Origin: CAVPEW01 sp963703565
GTDB lineage: Bacteria; Actinomycetota; Acidimicrobiia; Acidimicrobiales; VFJN01
Assembly (NCBI GenBank): GCA_963703565.1
Contig: CAVPEW010000075.1
Span: 1 to 64,000, forward strand
Length of the DNA stretch: 64,000 nucleotides
Reading direction: 5' to 3'
Shown here: positions 17,814 through 26,533 of the stretch, piece by piece
How positions within the stretch are numbered: position 1 is the stretch's first letter
Layout: each line of letters opens with the position of its first letter
Translations under genes and position numbers: made by a program
Notes under the pieces: generated by a model
What the model was told of the DNA's origin: nothing
The model's database searches: none
What the model saw: the letters and a program-made list of their open reading frames with translations, nothing else

Positions 17814-18836
17814 ATGCGCGTAGGGATCGTGGGTGCCACCGGCCAGGTGGGAGGGGTCATGCGTTCGGTGCTCGAGCAGCGCCGGTTCCCCGTGGACCAG
17901 TTGCGCCTGTTCGCCTCCGCGCGCTCGGCTGGGCGCACGTTGACGTGGGCCGGGCGCGAGGTCGTGGTCGAGGACGCCACCCATGCCGACTTCGAAGGGC
18001 TCGACGTCGCGCTGTTCTCGGCCGGTGCGGCCACGTCCCGAGCCCTTGCCCCGCGGGTGGCGGCCGTCGGGGCGACGGTGGTCGACAACTCCTCCGCGTG
18101 GCGGATGGACCCCGAGGTGCCCCTGGTGGTTCCCGAGGTGAACGCGAGCGCCCTCGACTCGATCCCCAAGGGGATCGTGGCCAACCCGAACTGCACGACG
18201 ATGGTGGCCATGCCGGTGCTGTCGGTGCTACACGGCGAGGCCGGTCTGGTCTCCTTCGTGGCCTCCACCTACCAGGCGACCTCCGGGGCGGGCCTGGCCG
18301 GGGTGGCCGAGCTCGACGAGCAGATCCGCAAGACCGCCGACCGGGCCGCAGCGCTCACCCACGACGGCGCCGCGGTGGAGCTGCCGGCACCGGTCGCGTT
18401 CGCCCGACCGATCGCGTACAACGTGGTGCCGCTGGCCGGCTCGCTGGTGCCCGACGGGGGCGGGGAGAGCGACGAGGAGGCCAAGCTGCGCAACGAGAGC
18501 CGCAAGATCCTGGGCCTTCCAGACCTGGCCGTCTCGGCCACCTGCGTGCGGGTCCCGGTCTTCTCGGGGCACTCCCTGTCGATCAACGCCCGGTTCGCGC
18601 GCCCCATCGACCCCGAGCGTGCCGTCGAGCTGCTGGCCGGCGCACCCGGCGTGTCGCTGGCCGAGATACCCACCCCGCTCGCGGTGACCGGCGGCGACGT
18701 GACCCTGGTGGGCCGCCTGCGGCGCGACGAAACCGTCGAGCACGGCTTGGCGCTCTTCCTCTCCGGCGACAACCTGCGCAAGGGAGCGGCCCTGAACGCG
18801 GTCCAGATCGCCGAGGAGCTCCTCGCCCGACGCTGA
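17814..18836 (+). CDS. asd: Aspartate-semialdehyde dehydrogenase
   Basis: NADPH-dependent reduction of aspartyl phosphate to aspartate semialdehyde, next step after LysC. Landmarks are VGIVGATGQVGGVM, FASARSAGRT, FSAGAATSR, VDNSSAWRMD, the catalytic cysteine in ANPNCTTMVAMP, TYQATSGAG, and the histidine in VFSGHSLSINARF. 340 residues, normal. ATG 17814 is 6 bases after TAGCCT (17802-17807), with TTGGGC about 18 bases further up, so asd has its own likely leaderless promoter although it follows lysC closely. Confidence 0.95.
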   Translation: MRVGIVGATGQVGGVMRSVLEQRRFPVDQLRLFASARSAGRTLTWAGREVVVEDATHADFEGLDVALFSAGAATSRALAPRVAAVGATVVDNSSAWRMDPEVPLVVPEVNASALDSIPKGIVANPNCTTMVAMPVLSVLHGEAGLVSFVASTYQATSGAGLAGVAELDEQIRKTADRAAALTHDGAAVELPAPVAFARPIAYNVVPLAGSLVPDGGGESDEEAKLRNESRKILGLPDLAVSATCVRVPVFSGHSLSINARFARPIDPERAVELLAGAPGVSLAEIPTPLAVTGGDVTLVGRLRRDETVEHGLALFLSGDNLRKGAALNAVQIAEELLARR

Positions 18837-18857
18837 GCGTCGCGCTCGGCTGCAGGC

Positions 18858-19332
18858 TCAGGTGCGACGCAGGACCGGGTGGCCCACGGTCGCGAGGGCG
18901 AGGCAGAGGCCTATCTGGGCAAGTACCAGAGGGGCGAGTGTCGGGGCGGGACCGACGCCGCCGTTCGTCGCGGCCCACCACCGGCCGACGGTCGACATCG
19001 TTTCCCACCGGGCGGAGTACTGGGCGTCGAGCGCGCCGGCGGAGACGTTGGTGGATATGTGGTCGATGGCGCCGTAGAGGCCGCTTGCGGCGAGGAGGAG
19101 CCCGGTCCAGCGTGCGGTCAGCGCGGTTGCCCTGCTGGGGCGCACCACGATGCCGAGGAAGGTCGTGGCGATCAACCCGAGGGCGACCCAGGGGATGATC
19201 TGGGCGGGCGTCCCCCAGTGGTGGATGGCGGCGAAGCTCGAGAGCCGTGCCGGCGATTCCAGCGCCGGTGAGGCCGAAGAGGCCTCGTCGAAGGGCCGTC
19301 GTAGCGTCGATGGGGATCGGCGTGTCCGTCAC
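18858..19332 (-). CDS. Small multi-pass membrane protein, frameshifted in this sequence
   Basis: Unrecognised. Starting at GTG 19332, which overlaps the upstream lipoprotein stop by four bases, the frame breaks at LEL near 19240. Removing one base gives LEFAAIHHWGTPAQIIPW and continues into an intact downstream frame, for 157 residues. Four hydrophobic segments are visible: around GLFGLTGAGIAGTA, PWVALGLIATTFLGIVV, WTGLLLAASGLYGAIDH and LAPLVLAQIGLCLALATVG. Coupling with the lipoprotein suggests they act together at the membrane. It converges with asd. Confidence 0.65.
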
Positions 19333-19676
19333 GGGATCGCGAGGGCGCTGAGGATCCGGTCGAGCGTGGCGTCGTCCGGTCCGTACTTGGCGAGCTCCTC
19401 GCGGAGGCGGGCAGCGTCGGACTGGCTGGAGTAGGGCCGGTACTCGACGACCTCGCCGGCCCACCGGTCGGCGCTGTCGACTCCGGCGGTCGCTATCGCA
19501 GCTGCGATCTCATCGCGGGAGGCGTCGTTGGCCGAGACTCGGGTCTGGGCCGCAGCGGTGACCGCCGTGCTGCCGCCCGACGAGTCGGCGGTGTCGGTGC
19601 TCCCACCGTCGCCGCATGCTCCGAGGGCAATGGCGCCGGTGATGACGAAGGGGATGAGCTTGAGGGGGGCACGCAC
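19329..19676 (-). CDS. Small lipoprotein with a helix-hairpin-like C-terminal domain
   Basis: GTG 19676 is chosen because AGGAG lies just upstream and the protein then begins with a signal peptide ending in a lipobox ALGAC (cysteine near residue 21). A Ser/Thr linker follows, then a conserved-looking domain RVSANDASRDEIAAAIATAG, VDSADRWAGEVVEYRPY and RILSALAIP. The opening resembles the N-A-N-A-S-E-E-L start of ComEA-type helix-hairpin-helix modules, but this is only a resemblance. 115 residues. Cotranscribed with the membrane protein downstream; divergent from the two-component system, which may regulate it. Confidence 0.65.
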   Translation of the reverse strand: MRAPLKLIPFVITGAIALGACGDGGSTDTADSSGGSTAVTAAAQTRVSANDASRDEIAAAIATAGVDSADRWAGEVVEYRPYSSQSDAARLREELAKYGPDDATLDRILSALAIP

Positions 19677-19851
19677 GTGAGCTCCTGGGGGTGAAGGAGA
19701 GCCCACCGTCACCTACCCATCTCAAGGAGGCGGTGCGAAGGCGATGAGAGGACGGAAAGAAGCCGCTTTGCCGTCCTCGAACCGGGGTGTGGCGAAGCTG
19801 CCGGTCGTGGAGCCCGGTCCGTCGTCATCACCCGGCCTTAGCGTGGGACAG

Positions 19852-20549
19852 GTGCCGGCGGTGCTGGTGATCGAGGACGACGCGCTGCATCGCGGCGAGC
19901 CTCCGGCGCGCCCTGCATCGCGACCGGCTACGACGCTTCGACCGTCGGCACGATCGCCGGCGCCCGGCAGGTGCTGCGAGACAGCGTCTTCGACGTCGTG
20001 CTCTGCGACCTCGGCCTGCCCGATGGCGACGGCCTCGACCTGGTCGCCAGCCTCCGCCGGAACCAGCCCCGTCTACCCGTCCTGGTCCTCACAGCCCGGG
20101 ACGAGGAGGCCGACATCGTCGCCGGGCTCGGCACGGGCGCGGTCGACTACGTCACAAAGCCGTTCCGGCTCGCCGAGTTGCTCGCCCGGATCGACGCCCA
20201 CCTTCGCACCGTCAGCGTGACCACGCCCACCGCCGCGGCCGCAGACGAGGCCGTTCGGGCCGGCGATCTCGAGATCCGCCTCGGTTCGCGCCGAGTCTTC
20301 GTCGGTGGCCGCGAGGCGAAGCTCCGCCCGAAGGAGTTCGACCTCCTCGCCCGTCTCGCGTCCGATGCCGGCCGGGTCGTGCGACGTGAGGACCTGATGG
20401 CCGATGTCTGGGACGAGCACTGGTGGGGTTCGACGAAGACCCTCGACGTCCATCTCAACGCCCTGCGCCGACACCTCGGCGAGCTGCCCGGCACGACCAG
20501 CCGCATCACCGCCATCAGGGGTGTCGGCTACAGGCTCGAGACCCCCTGA
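19852..20549 (+). CDS. OmpR/PhoB-family response regulator, frameshifted in this sequence
   Basis: DNA-binding response regulator partner of the kinase that follows. GTG 19852 comes 7 bases after TAGCGT (19839-19844). The receiver begins VLVIEDDA, then two extra bases (near 19888 and 19925) break the frame. With both removed it reads LIAASLRRALHRDGYDAS, and the protein is 231 residues. Phosphoacceptor Asp is in VVLCDLGLPDGDG, the switch Thr in LVLTARDEE, and the Lys in YVTKPFR. The C-terminal winged helix has KLRPKEFDLLARLA, TKTLDVHLNALRRHLGE and AIRGVGYRLE. An alternative start at ATG 19744 after AAGGAGG would add 36 unlike residues. Confidence 0.88.
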
Positions 20550-20551
20550 CC

Positions 20552-21820
20552 GTGCGGCGCCACATCCTGTTCACCGTCGTCGCGGTGGCGGTCCTCGCCA
20601 TCGCCGCGTTCTTCGTGCCCGCAGCCGTCGCGATCGGTTCCAGGGACCGCGAGTCGCAGCGGCTCGAGACCCAGCGGGAGGCCGCGACTGCCGTCGCCGC
20701 CATCGACCCGGCCCACCCGGGCGATGTCCGGCTACCCGACGATGGCGAGCACGACTACGCCCTCTACAGCTCCGACGGATCGCTCCTCACCGGCGACGGC
20801 CCGGCCCGGGCCGACCGTGCCGTGCGAAACGCCCTGCGATCCGGCGACGACCTCGAGGACCTCGACGGGCAGGTCGTAGCCGCGATCCTCGTCGCCGATG
20901 ACGATGGGCGGGGCGAACCCGTGGTCGTGCGTGTGGCCGAGTCCTCGAACGAGGCCCGAGCGTCGACCGCCAACGCCATCACCCGCCTCGGGCTCGCAGC
21001 CATCGGGATCGCCGCCGCGGCCGGCGTCGTCGGCTGGGTACTGACCATCCGCCTGACACGACCGATCGAAGCGCTCCGATCGGCGACAGCGAGGCTCGGG
21101 GCGGGCGATCTCACCACCATCGATCCCACGGGCGTCGCCGAGCTCGACGAAGTGATCCTGGCGCTCGACTCTGCGGGTCAGCAGATCGGCAATGCCATGG
21201 CCCGTGAACGCTCCTTCTCCGCGGACGCATCGCATCAGCTGCGCACCCCCATCAGTGCCATGCGGGCCGCGATCGAAGCCGAGCAACTCGCACCCCGCGC
21301 CGACCACACGACCATCTTGGCGGAGCTGCTCTCCCAGGCCGACCGGCTCGAGTCCACCGTGACCTCGCTGCTCGAGCTGGCCCGCGAGACCCACACCGAC
21401 CGCACCCCGGTGGACCTGCGCGGGATCATCACCCGAGCGGTCACCGCAGCGGCGCGGAGGGCCGCGACCGAAGGCCGCGCCTTGCGCTGGGAGCCACCGA
21501 ACGCCGCCGTGCGGACCACCGCTGCCGCTGCCGCCCTCGGCCATGTCCTCGACGTGCTCCTCGACAACGCCGTCGCTCACGGCTCCGGCACCATCACGCT
21601 CACTCTCGACCGGATCGGCGGCGGCGCCTGTGTCCAGGTGTGCGACGAGGGCCGGATCGAGGATCGCACCGACGCGATCTTCGAGCGGCGCAGCCCCGGA
21701 GCCCGCAACTCGGGCATCGGCCTCCACCTCGCCCGCAGCCTGATCGAAGCCGAAGGGGGGCGGCTCCGGCTGGCGTCAAGCGATCCGGTCAGGTTCGAGA
21801 TGACCATCCCTTGCGTCTAG
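20552..21820 (+). CDS. Sensor histidine kinase with HAMP domain
   Basis: Two-pass membrane kinase, partner of the preceding regulator (2 bases between genes). First helix about residues 4-24 (ILFTVVAVAVLAIAAFFV), extracytoplasmic sensor of about 120 residues, second helix near 145-167, HAMP opening TIRLTRPIEALRSATARLG, phosphoacceptor in ADASHQLRTPISAMR, and an ATPase domain with N-box VLLDNAVAHGSG, a shortened D-E-G box, and NSGIGLHLARSLIEAEGG. 422 residues. GTG 20552 is the start immediately after the regulator's stop. Confidence 0.9.
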   Translation: MRRHILFTVVAVAVLAIAAFFVPAAVAIGSRDRESQRLETQREAATAVAAIDPAHPGDVRLPDDGEHDYALYSSDGSLLTGDGPARADRAVRNALRSGDDLEDLDGQVVAAILVADDDGRGEPVVVRVAESSNEARASTANAITRLGLAAIGIAAAAGVVGWVLTIRLTRPIEALRSATARLGAGDLTTIDPTGVAELDEVILALDSAGQQIGNAMARERSFSADASHQLRTPISAMRAAIEAEQLAPRADHTTILAELLSQADRLESTVTSLLELARETHTDRTPVDLRGIITRAVTAAARRAATEGRALRWEPPNAAVRTTAAAAALGHVLDVLLDNAVAHGSGTITLTLDRIGGGACVQVCDEGRIEDRTDAIFERRSPGARNSGIGLHLARSLIEAEGGRLRLASSDPVRFEMTIPCV

Positions 21821-21940
21821 CCGGCGGAAGCAGAGCTCGAAGCGACACCATTGGGCCATCGCGTCGGCCATGAATCGGGCCGCACCGCCTGGGACCGCGT
21901 GCTGCGCACAGCGAAGACCGGTTCTGACCCGGGATCTGTT

Positions 21941-22016
21941 GGTCGGGTGGGGGAGATTTGAACTCCCGACCTCTGCGTCCCGAACGCAGCGCTCTGCCAA
22001 GCTGAGCCACCACCCG
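21941..22016 (-). tRNA. tRNA-Pro (anticodon CGG)
   Basis: A full cloverleaf reads on the minus strand: acceptor CGGGTGG paired with CCACCCG, D stem GCTC/GAGC, anticodon stem CTGCG/CGCAG around loop TTCGGGA (anticodon CGG), T stem GGGAG/CTCCC around TTCAAAT, discriminator A and an encoded CCA at 21943-21941. The anticodon reads CCG proline codons. Confidence 0.95.
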
Positions 22017-22089
22017 AAGGGTCAAGCATCCTAGCGGTGCCCGACGGGGACCTCCCAGCCGGAACCGTCTCCGGTCGGTCGCCCCACGA

Positions 22090-22497
22090 TCAGGCGACGA
22101 CGGTGTCCTGAACGCCCTCGAAGTAGGTGTCACCGGCGAGCAGGGAGTCGGCGGCACGACGCAACGAGAGGGCCTCCAGGGGCTTGACCACCCACCCGTC
22201 CGCGGCCGAGCGGCGGGCCAGGTTGACGTCTGCGGGGCGATCGAGCAGGAGCAGCACCGGGACGTGAGGGGCCCGCCCGGCACTCTCCTCGAGACGCAGG
22301 TCGAGGCACGCAGCTATGCCCCCCATGTTGCCGATCTGCAGGTCGAGCACGGCGAGGTCGGGTGCCCGCTCGGCCACGGCCGCCCGCACGGCGGCGCCGG
22401 CGCGCACCCGCCGGATGTCGCGGCCAGCGCCGCCGAGGGCGGCCTCGACGTCCTCGTGGACCCAGTCGGCGTCTGTGGCGATGAGCACGTCCGGCAC
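22090..22497 (-). CDS. Stand-alone receiver-domain protein
   Basis: Single CheY-like domain of 135 residues without an output domain. Acidic residues near the start (VLIATDADW), the candidate phosphoacceptor in DLAVLDLQIGN and the lysine in GWVVKPLE fit a phosphorylatable receiver; the switch Ser/Thr position is less clear (LLLLDRP). GTG 22497 follows TAGGTT by exactly 6 bases, a leaderless-type start. It is divergent from the STAS protein, and the two may belong to one signalling pathway, which is inference. Confidence 0.8.
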   Translation of the reverse strand: MPDVLIATDADWVHEDVEAALGGAGRDIRRVRAGAAVRAAVAERAPDLAVLDLQIGNMGGIAACLDLRLEESAGRAPHVPVLLLLDRPADVNLARRSAADGWVVKPLEALSLRRAADSLLAGDTYFEGVQDTVVA

Positions 22498-22503
22498 CGC
22501 CCG

Positions 22504-22509
22504 AACCTA
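22504..22509 (-). promoter_or_regulatory. Leaderless-type -10 box of the receiver gene
   Basis: TAGGTT on the minus strand ends 6 bases before GTG 22497, and there is no ribosome site between them. Confidence 0.45.
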
Positions 22510-22639
22510 GCTCTCGACGTCCCCGCGGCGCCCCCCGGCGACCCGCTGTGTCGTCGCGGTCGGGGCCGCGCCGGGAGGGTTGCATGCCCTGAACCCCTAT
22601 CATCTCCCGGTCCACCCATCGTCGTGGAGGCTCGCCGCC

Positions 22640-22990
22640 GTGCTCGACATCCAGGTGGAGGACGCCACCGGTTACACCCTGTGCCGCCCTCTCGGGGAGC
22701 TCGACGCCTACACCGTCAGTCACTTCCGCGAGGCACTGAGCGAGTTGGCTCCGCGCCAGTACCTCCTCATCGACCTGTCGGGGGTGCCGTTCATGGACTC
22801 GGCCGGGCTCGGTGCGCTCATCGGTGGCATCCGACGGGCCCGTGAGGCGGGCGGTGACGTCGCCGTCGCCTGCAGCCGGCCGACCCTGACCCGCCTGCTG
22901 CACACCACCGGCTTCGATCGCATCGTGTCGGTGACCGACAACGTGGCTGACGCCGCGGCAGCGCTGGCCGAGAGCCGCGGCGACTCCTGA
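22640..22990 (+). CDS. STAS-domain anti-sigma factor antagonist
   Basis: RsbV/SpoIIAA-like protein that would bind a serine kinase anti-sigma factor when unphosphorylated. GTG 22640 is chosen: GGAGG lies 9 bases upstream and the STAS fold begins at once (LDIQVEDATGYTLCRPLGELD). The phosphorylatable serine sits in the classic VPFMDSAGLGALIGG. 116 residues. No RsbW-like kinase is adjacent, so its partner is elsewhere. It converges with the ArsA pair. Confidence 0.9.
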   Translation: MLDIQVEDATGYTLCRPLGELDAYTVSHFREALSELAPRQYLLIDLSGVPFMDSAGLGALIGGIRRAREAGGDVAVACSRPTLTRLLHTTGFDRIVSVTDNVADAAAALAESRGDS

Positions 22991-23000
22991 GCGGGCCGGC

Positions 23001-24092
23001 TCAGGTGCCGCCGGCGCAGTAGCGGGCCAGGACCTCGAGGCCGTCCAGGTCATGGACGTCGCCGGGCAGGTACGGCACCCGCACCACGGGGGCCGGTGCG
23101 ACCGCGGCCTCGAGTCCGGCCAGGTGGGCGTCCTCGAGCGCGCCGACGGTCGCGAAGTCCGCCAGGTTGGCGACCAGGCTGTCCCAGCGCTGGGCCGAGG
23201 CTCCAACGGCTGGAACGGCCGAACCGCGCAGCGCCGCGAGCGTCGCCGGCTCGACGAAGCGGGGATGGACCCGGTTCACGACCAGCGCCCGCACCGCGAT
23301 CCCTGCCTCACCGAGACGACTGGCGAAGTACGCGGCCTCCTCGATCGTGTCGGGCCTCGGCGAGGCGACGAGCACGAACGAGGTCTGATCGGACGAGAGC
23401 AGGTCGAGCACCCGGGCGGAGCGGTCCCTGAAGCCCTGCTCCATGCCTTCGAAGGCCTGGAAGAATGCCATCGCGTCCTCGATGACCTCGGCACCCACCA
23501 CCTTGGCCACCGTCCGCAGGAACGCCTGGGCGGCGACGTTGACCGCCCGGGCGATGCCCCGGCTCGGCGTGACCAGCGCTCGGAACAGACGGTGGTCCAG
23601 GAACGTCGTCAACCGCCTCGGGGCGTCGAGGAAGTCGAGGGCGTTGCGGGTGGGGGGCGTGTCGACGACCACCAGGTCGAAGTCGCTCTCCTCGTGCAAC
23701 TCGTAGAGCTTCTCCATCGCCATGTACTCCTGGGTGCCCGACAGGGCGCCGGAGATGTTGCGGTAGAAGCGGTTGGCGAGGATCCGCTCGCTCTGCTGGG
23801 CGTCGTGTGCGTGCCGGCGCACGAGCGTGTCGAAGGTCGACTTGGTGTCGAGCATCGTCGCCCACAGCTCGCCCGGCCAGGTGCCCTCGATCCGACTGGG
23901 CGTGTCGGACAGCCCGTCGAGACCCAGGGCGTCGGCGAGGCGCTTGGCGGGGTCGATGGTCACGACCACCGTCCGCCGCCCCAGGCGGGCGGCCTCCATC
24001 GCCAGCACCGCCGCGGTGGTGGTCTTGCCCACTCCGCCGGACCCGCAGCACACCACCGTCCTCGAGGAGGCAACGACCTCGCCGAGGTTCAC
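23001..24092 (-). CDS. ArsA/GET3-family ATPase, second subunit
   Basis: Deviant-Walker ATPase of the anion-transporting/GET3 group. P-loop CCGSGGVGKTTTAAVLA near residue 15, switch region TIDPAKRLADALG, and VVVDTPPTRNALDFLDAP for the second metal/switch site. 363 residues. GTG 24092 overlaps the stop of the upstream ArsA gene by four bases, so the two are translationally coupled and probably form a heterodimer, as the adjacent ArsA-like pair near whiB4 in mycobacteria does. Cytoplasmic. No arsenic genes are nearby, so arsenite efflux is unlikely. Confidence 0.88.
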   Translation of the reverse strand: MNLGEVVASSRTVVCCGSGGVGKTTTAAVLAMEAARLGRRTVVVTIDPAKRLADALGLDGLSDTPSRIEGTWPGELWATMLDTKSTFDTLVRRHAHDAQQSERILANRFYRNISGALSGTQEYMAMEKLYELHEESDFDLVVVDTPPTRNALDFLDAPRRLTTFLDHRLFRALVTPSRGIARAVNVAAQAFLRTVAKVVGAEVIEDAMAFFQAFEGMEQGFRDRSARVLDLLSSDQTSFVLVASPRPDTIEEAAYFASRLGEAGIAVRALVVNRVHPRFVEPATLAALRGSAVPAVGASAQRWDSLVANLADFATVGALEDAHLAGLEAAVAPAPVVRVPYLPGDVHDLDGLEVLARYCAGGT

Positions 24093-25069
24093 ATCACCAC
24101 CCCGTCGTGGTCGGCCAACGCGCTCACGCCGGCCAGCAGTCGATCGGCGAGCAGGTCCACCTCGGCCGGGCCGATGCTCGTGGTGAACAGGTACGGCAGG
24201 GAGATCTGCGGAAGCGGCAGCGCCGATGCCAGGCGTTCGAGCTGCGAGCGTTGGAGCGCCGCGCGGTCGGCTCGGAAGCGGGCCGCGGCGGCGACCGCGT
24301 CGAGCATGTCCTGGGCCACGTCCACCCCGGCTTCGAGCGCCAGGGTCCGGGGGTCCTCGGCGAGGCAATCGAGCTGGTCGTAGACGCCGTTGACGACCAC
24401 GGGCGCCAGCCCCACCCCCACCCGGTCCTCGAGCGCGAACGCGGTCTCCACCAGCTCGTTGACCGGGGTCTCCTCGGGCAACGTCACCAGCATCACCTGG
24501 CAGCGACGATGGTCGGTGAGCAGATCGATCACGTCTTGGGCCTGGGTGCTGATCGGTCCGACCCTTACCGCGTCGACCAGAGCGTGCGCCGACTGCAGGA
24601 ACGTGATCGCGTGACCGGCGGCGGGGGCGTCGAGCACCACCAGGTCGGCGGCCGGCATGCGTTCGAGCTGCTTGACCTTGCCCAGAACGAGGATGTCGCG
24701 GATGCCCGGAGCAGCGGTGGCAACGACATCGAGAGCACCGCTGTTGACGAGCCGGCGGGAGATCCGCGACAGGCCGTGGTCGCGCAGGTAGTCGAGCAGG
24801 GCCTGGTCGGGCGTGATGGTCCGGGCGCGGACGTCGGCGTCGCCGCCTGGTCCGCCACCGCGGTGCAGCACCTTCTCGTCGTAGTCGAGGGGGCCGACGC
24901 CGAACATCGCAGGGAGCGCGGAGCGACCCTCGACCTCGATGACGAGGGTCGACAGGCCTGAGCGCGCCGCCGCCCGGGCCAGAGCGGCGGTGACCACCGT
25001 CTTGCCCACGCCACCCTTGCCGGCCACGATGACAAGCCGAGATGATGCGAAGAACCGCGCCGGATCCAC
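24089..25069 (-). CDS. ArsA/GET3-family ATPase, first subunit
   Basis: Partner of the ATPase downstream. P-loop VIVAGKGGVGKTVVTAALA at about residues 13-30, switch IEVEGRSALPAMFG, and LVVLDAPAAGHAITFLQS. 326 residues from GTG 25069. The sequence LDAPAAGHA replaces the DTPPT motif of the second subunit, so the two proteins are diverged paralogues. Its start lies almost back to back with the NfeD-like gene, leaving no room for a conventional promoter; one of the two starts may be set slightly wrong. Confidence 0.88.
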   Translation of the reverse strand: MDPARFFASSRLVIVAGKGGVGKTVVTAALARAAARSGLSTLVIEVEGRSALPAMFGVGPLDYDEKVLHRGGGPGGDADVRARTITPDQALLDYLRDHGLSRISRRLVNSGALDVVATAAPGIRDILVLGKVKQLERMPAADLVVLDAPAAGHAITFLQSAHALVDAVRVGPISTQAQDVIDLLTDHRRCQVMLVTLPEETPVNELVETAFALEDRVGVGLAPVVVNGVYDQLDCLAEDPRTLALEAGVDVAQDMLDAVAAAARFRADRAALQRSQLERLASALPLPQISLPYLFTTSIGPAEVDLLADRLLAGVSALADHDGVVM

Positions 25070-25071
25070 GA

Positions 25072-26451
25072 GTGACGCCTCCGCCCGGCGTAGCGCCGGC
25101 GGCTCCGGCGTCGCGCCCGGTTCGAGGCACCCTAGCCAAGTCGACCGCTTCGTCCCGTGGGGTGATCGCAGGATTGGGGATCCTGCTTGCCTGCTCGGGT
25201 TTGGTCACCACCGTCTCGCCGGCCGGGGCCTCGACCGCCGGGCCGGGCCAGGAGGGGCGACGTACGGGCTTCGTGGCGGTCGTCGAGGTGAGCGGTCTGC
25301 TCGATCGGGTCCTGGTCGATTTCGTCGAGGAGCAGGTCGCCGACGCCGAGCGCGAAGGCGCGGTCGCCCTGGTGCTGCAGGTCAACAGCAAGGGCTCGGT
25401 GGTCTCCGACGCCCGCCTCGACCGGCTGTTGCGCACGGTGGCCGGGGCACGGGTGCCCGTGGACGCCTGGATCGGCCCGTCGGGATCGAAGGCCTTCGGC
25501 GGTGCCGCCCGCCTGGTGGCGGCCTCGCGCACCTCGGGGATCGCGCCGGGCAGCCACGTCGAGCTGCTCGACGACGTCGCCGAGGAGATCGACCTGGGCG
25601 GACGCGCGGCGGTGGGGGACCACCTCGGGGCGAAGGACGCGGTCGCCCTCGGCGTGATCGACAACGACTCCCCGGTGATCGGCCAGTTCGTGGTCGGTCT
25701 CGACGGGGTGGAAAGCGAGGTCCGCGTAGTGGACGGGGAACGCCGGCGCGAGCCCCAGACCCAGGTGCGCTTCGGCCAGCTGCCGCTGCTGGGACAGCTC
25801 CTGCACACCGTGGCCAGCCCCGCTGTCGCCTACCTGCTGTTGGTCGTGGGCCTCGGCCTGGTCGTGTTCGAGCTCTACACCGCCGGCGTCGGCATCGCCG
25901 GGGTGGTGGGCGCCGGTTGCTTGATCCTGTCGGCGTTCGGCCTGGCCGAGCTGCCTGTGAGGGGCTGGGCCGTGGGCCTGATCCTGTTGGCGGCCTTCGG
26001 CTTCGCGGTCGACGTCCAAACGGGTGTGCCGCGGGTGTGGAGCGGCATCGCCGTGGTGGCCCTGGTGCTGGGATCGGTCGGCTTCTACGACGGGCAAACG
26101 CTGTCATGGCTGACCCTGCTGGCCGGCGTGGGTGGGCTGGCTCTGGCCATGATCGGCGGCATGCCGGCCATGGTCCGCACCCGGTTCTCGACTCCCACGA
26201 TCGGGCGCGAGTGGATGATCGGCGAGCTGGGCCGCGCTGCCGGCGCCATCGACCCGGACGGGACGGTCATCGTGCGGGACGCTCCGTGGCGCGCTCGGAC
26301 CAACCGCTCCACCCCGCTGGCGGACGGTTCGGTCGTCAGGGTGGTGTCGATAGAGGGCCTGGTCCTGGAGGTCGAGCCCGAGACGGGTGGTGCCAGGGAC
26401 TACCGCGAGCGTCGAGCCTCGCGACGCGACCCCTCCGACCAGCTGGACTGA
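25072..26451 (+). CDS. NfeD/ClpP-class membrane serine-protease-like protein
   Basis: Membrane protein of the NfeD family with an N-terminal SppA/ClpP-like region. A signal anchor (GVIAGLGILLACSGLV) is followed by about 180 residues of ClpP-like fold containing GFVAVVEVSG, ALVLQVNSKGSVVSD and WIGPSGSKAFGGAARLVAAS; then four to five membrane helices (LLLVVGLGLVVFELY, GVVGAGCLILSAFG, VGLILLAAFGFAVD, IAVVALVLGSVGFY, LLAGVGGLALAMIGG) and a C-terminal OB fold typical of NfeD. Start uncertain: ATG 25042, GTG 25072 and GTG 25162 are all possible; 25042 would overlap the divergent ArsA gene. A hairpin lies just after the stop. Confidence 0.8.
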   Translation: MTPPPGVAPAAPASRPVRGTLAKSTASSRGVIAGLGILLACSGLVTTVSPAGASTAGPGQEGRRTGFVAVVEVSGLLDRVLVDFVEEQVADAEREGAVALVLQVNSKGSVVSDARLDRLLRTVAGARVPVDAWIGPSGSKAFGGAARLVAASRTSGIAPGSHVELLDDVAEEIDLGGRAAVGDHLGAKDAVALGVIDNDSPVIGQFVVGLDGVESEVRVVDGERRREPQTQVRFGQLPLLGQLLHTVASPAVAYLLLVVGLGLVVFELYTAGVGIAGVVGAGCLILSAFGLAELPVRGWAVGLILLAAFGFAVDVQTGVPRVWSGIAVVALVLGSVGFYDGQTLSWLTLLAGVGGLALAMIGGMPAMVRTRFSTPTIGREWMIGELGRAAGAIDPDGTVIVRDAPWRARTNRSTPLADGSVVRVVSIEGLVLEVEPETGGARDYRERRASRRDPSDQLD

Positions 26452-26456
26452 CATTG

Positions 26457-26476
26457 CCGCGAGCATCTGCTCGCGG
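26457..26476 (+). terminator. Hairpin after the NfeD-like gene
   Basis: A perfect 8-bp stem (CCGCGAGC with GCTCGCGG) and a 4-base loop begin 5 bases after the stop codon. No U run follows, so termination is inferred from position and stability. Confidence 0.5.
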
Positions 26477-26486
26477 TCGTTGCCCC

Positions 26487-26516
26487 TTGTCCGGACTCGT
26501 GGAGCGGTCCTAGGGT
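26487..26516 (+). promoter_or_regulatory. Predicted whiB promoter
   Basis: TTGTCC (26487-26492) and TAGGGT (26511-26516) are separated by 18 bases. They fit actinobacterial primary-sigma promoters, and a transcript starting about 26523 would include the AAAGGGGG ribosome site before ATG 26534. Confidence 0.5.
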
Positions 26517-26533
26517 CCTGACCCGAAAGGGGG

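Noticed and set aside
23001..25069. Arsenite-resistance operon
   Set aside because: The ArsA pair has no arsB, arsC or arsR neighbours and matches the paired ATPases beside whiB in mycobacteria.
23001..25808. Long minus-strand frame joining ArsA to a 430-residue upstream extension
   Set aside because: The extension is a shadow of the other ArsA gene and the NfeD gene; the real start is GTG 24092 overlapping the preceding stop.
26457..26476. Strong Rho-independent terminator
   Set aside because: Kept only as a hairpin; there is no U tract, as with the other hairpins here.
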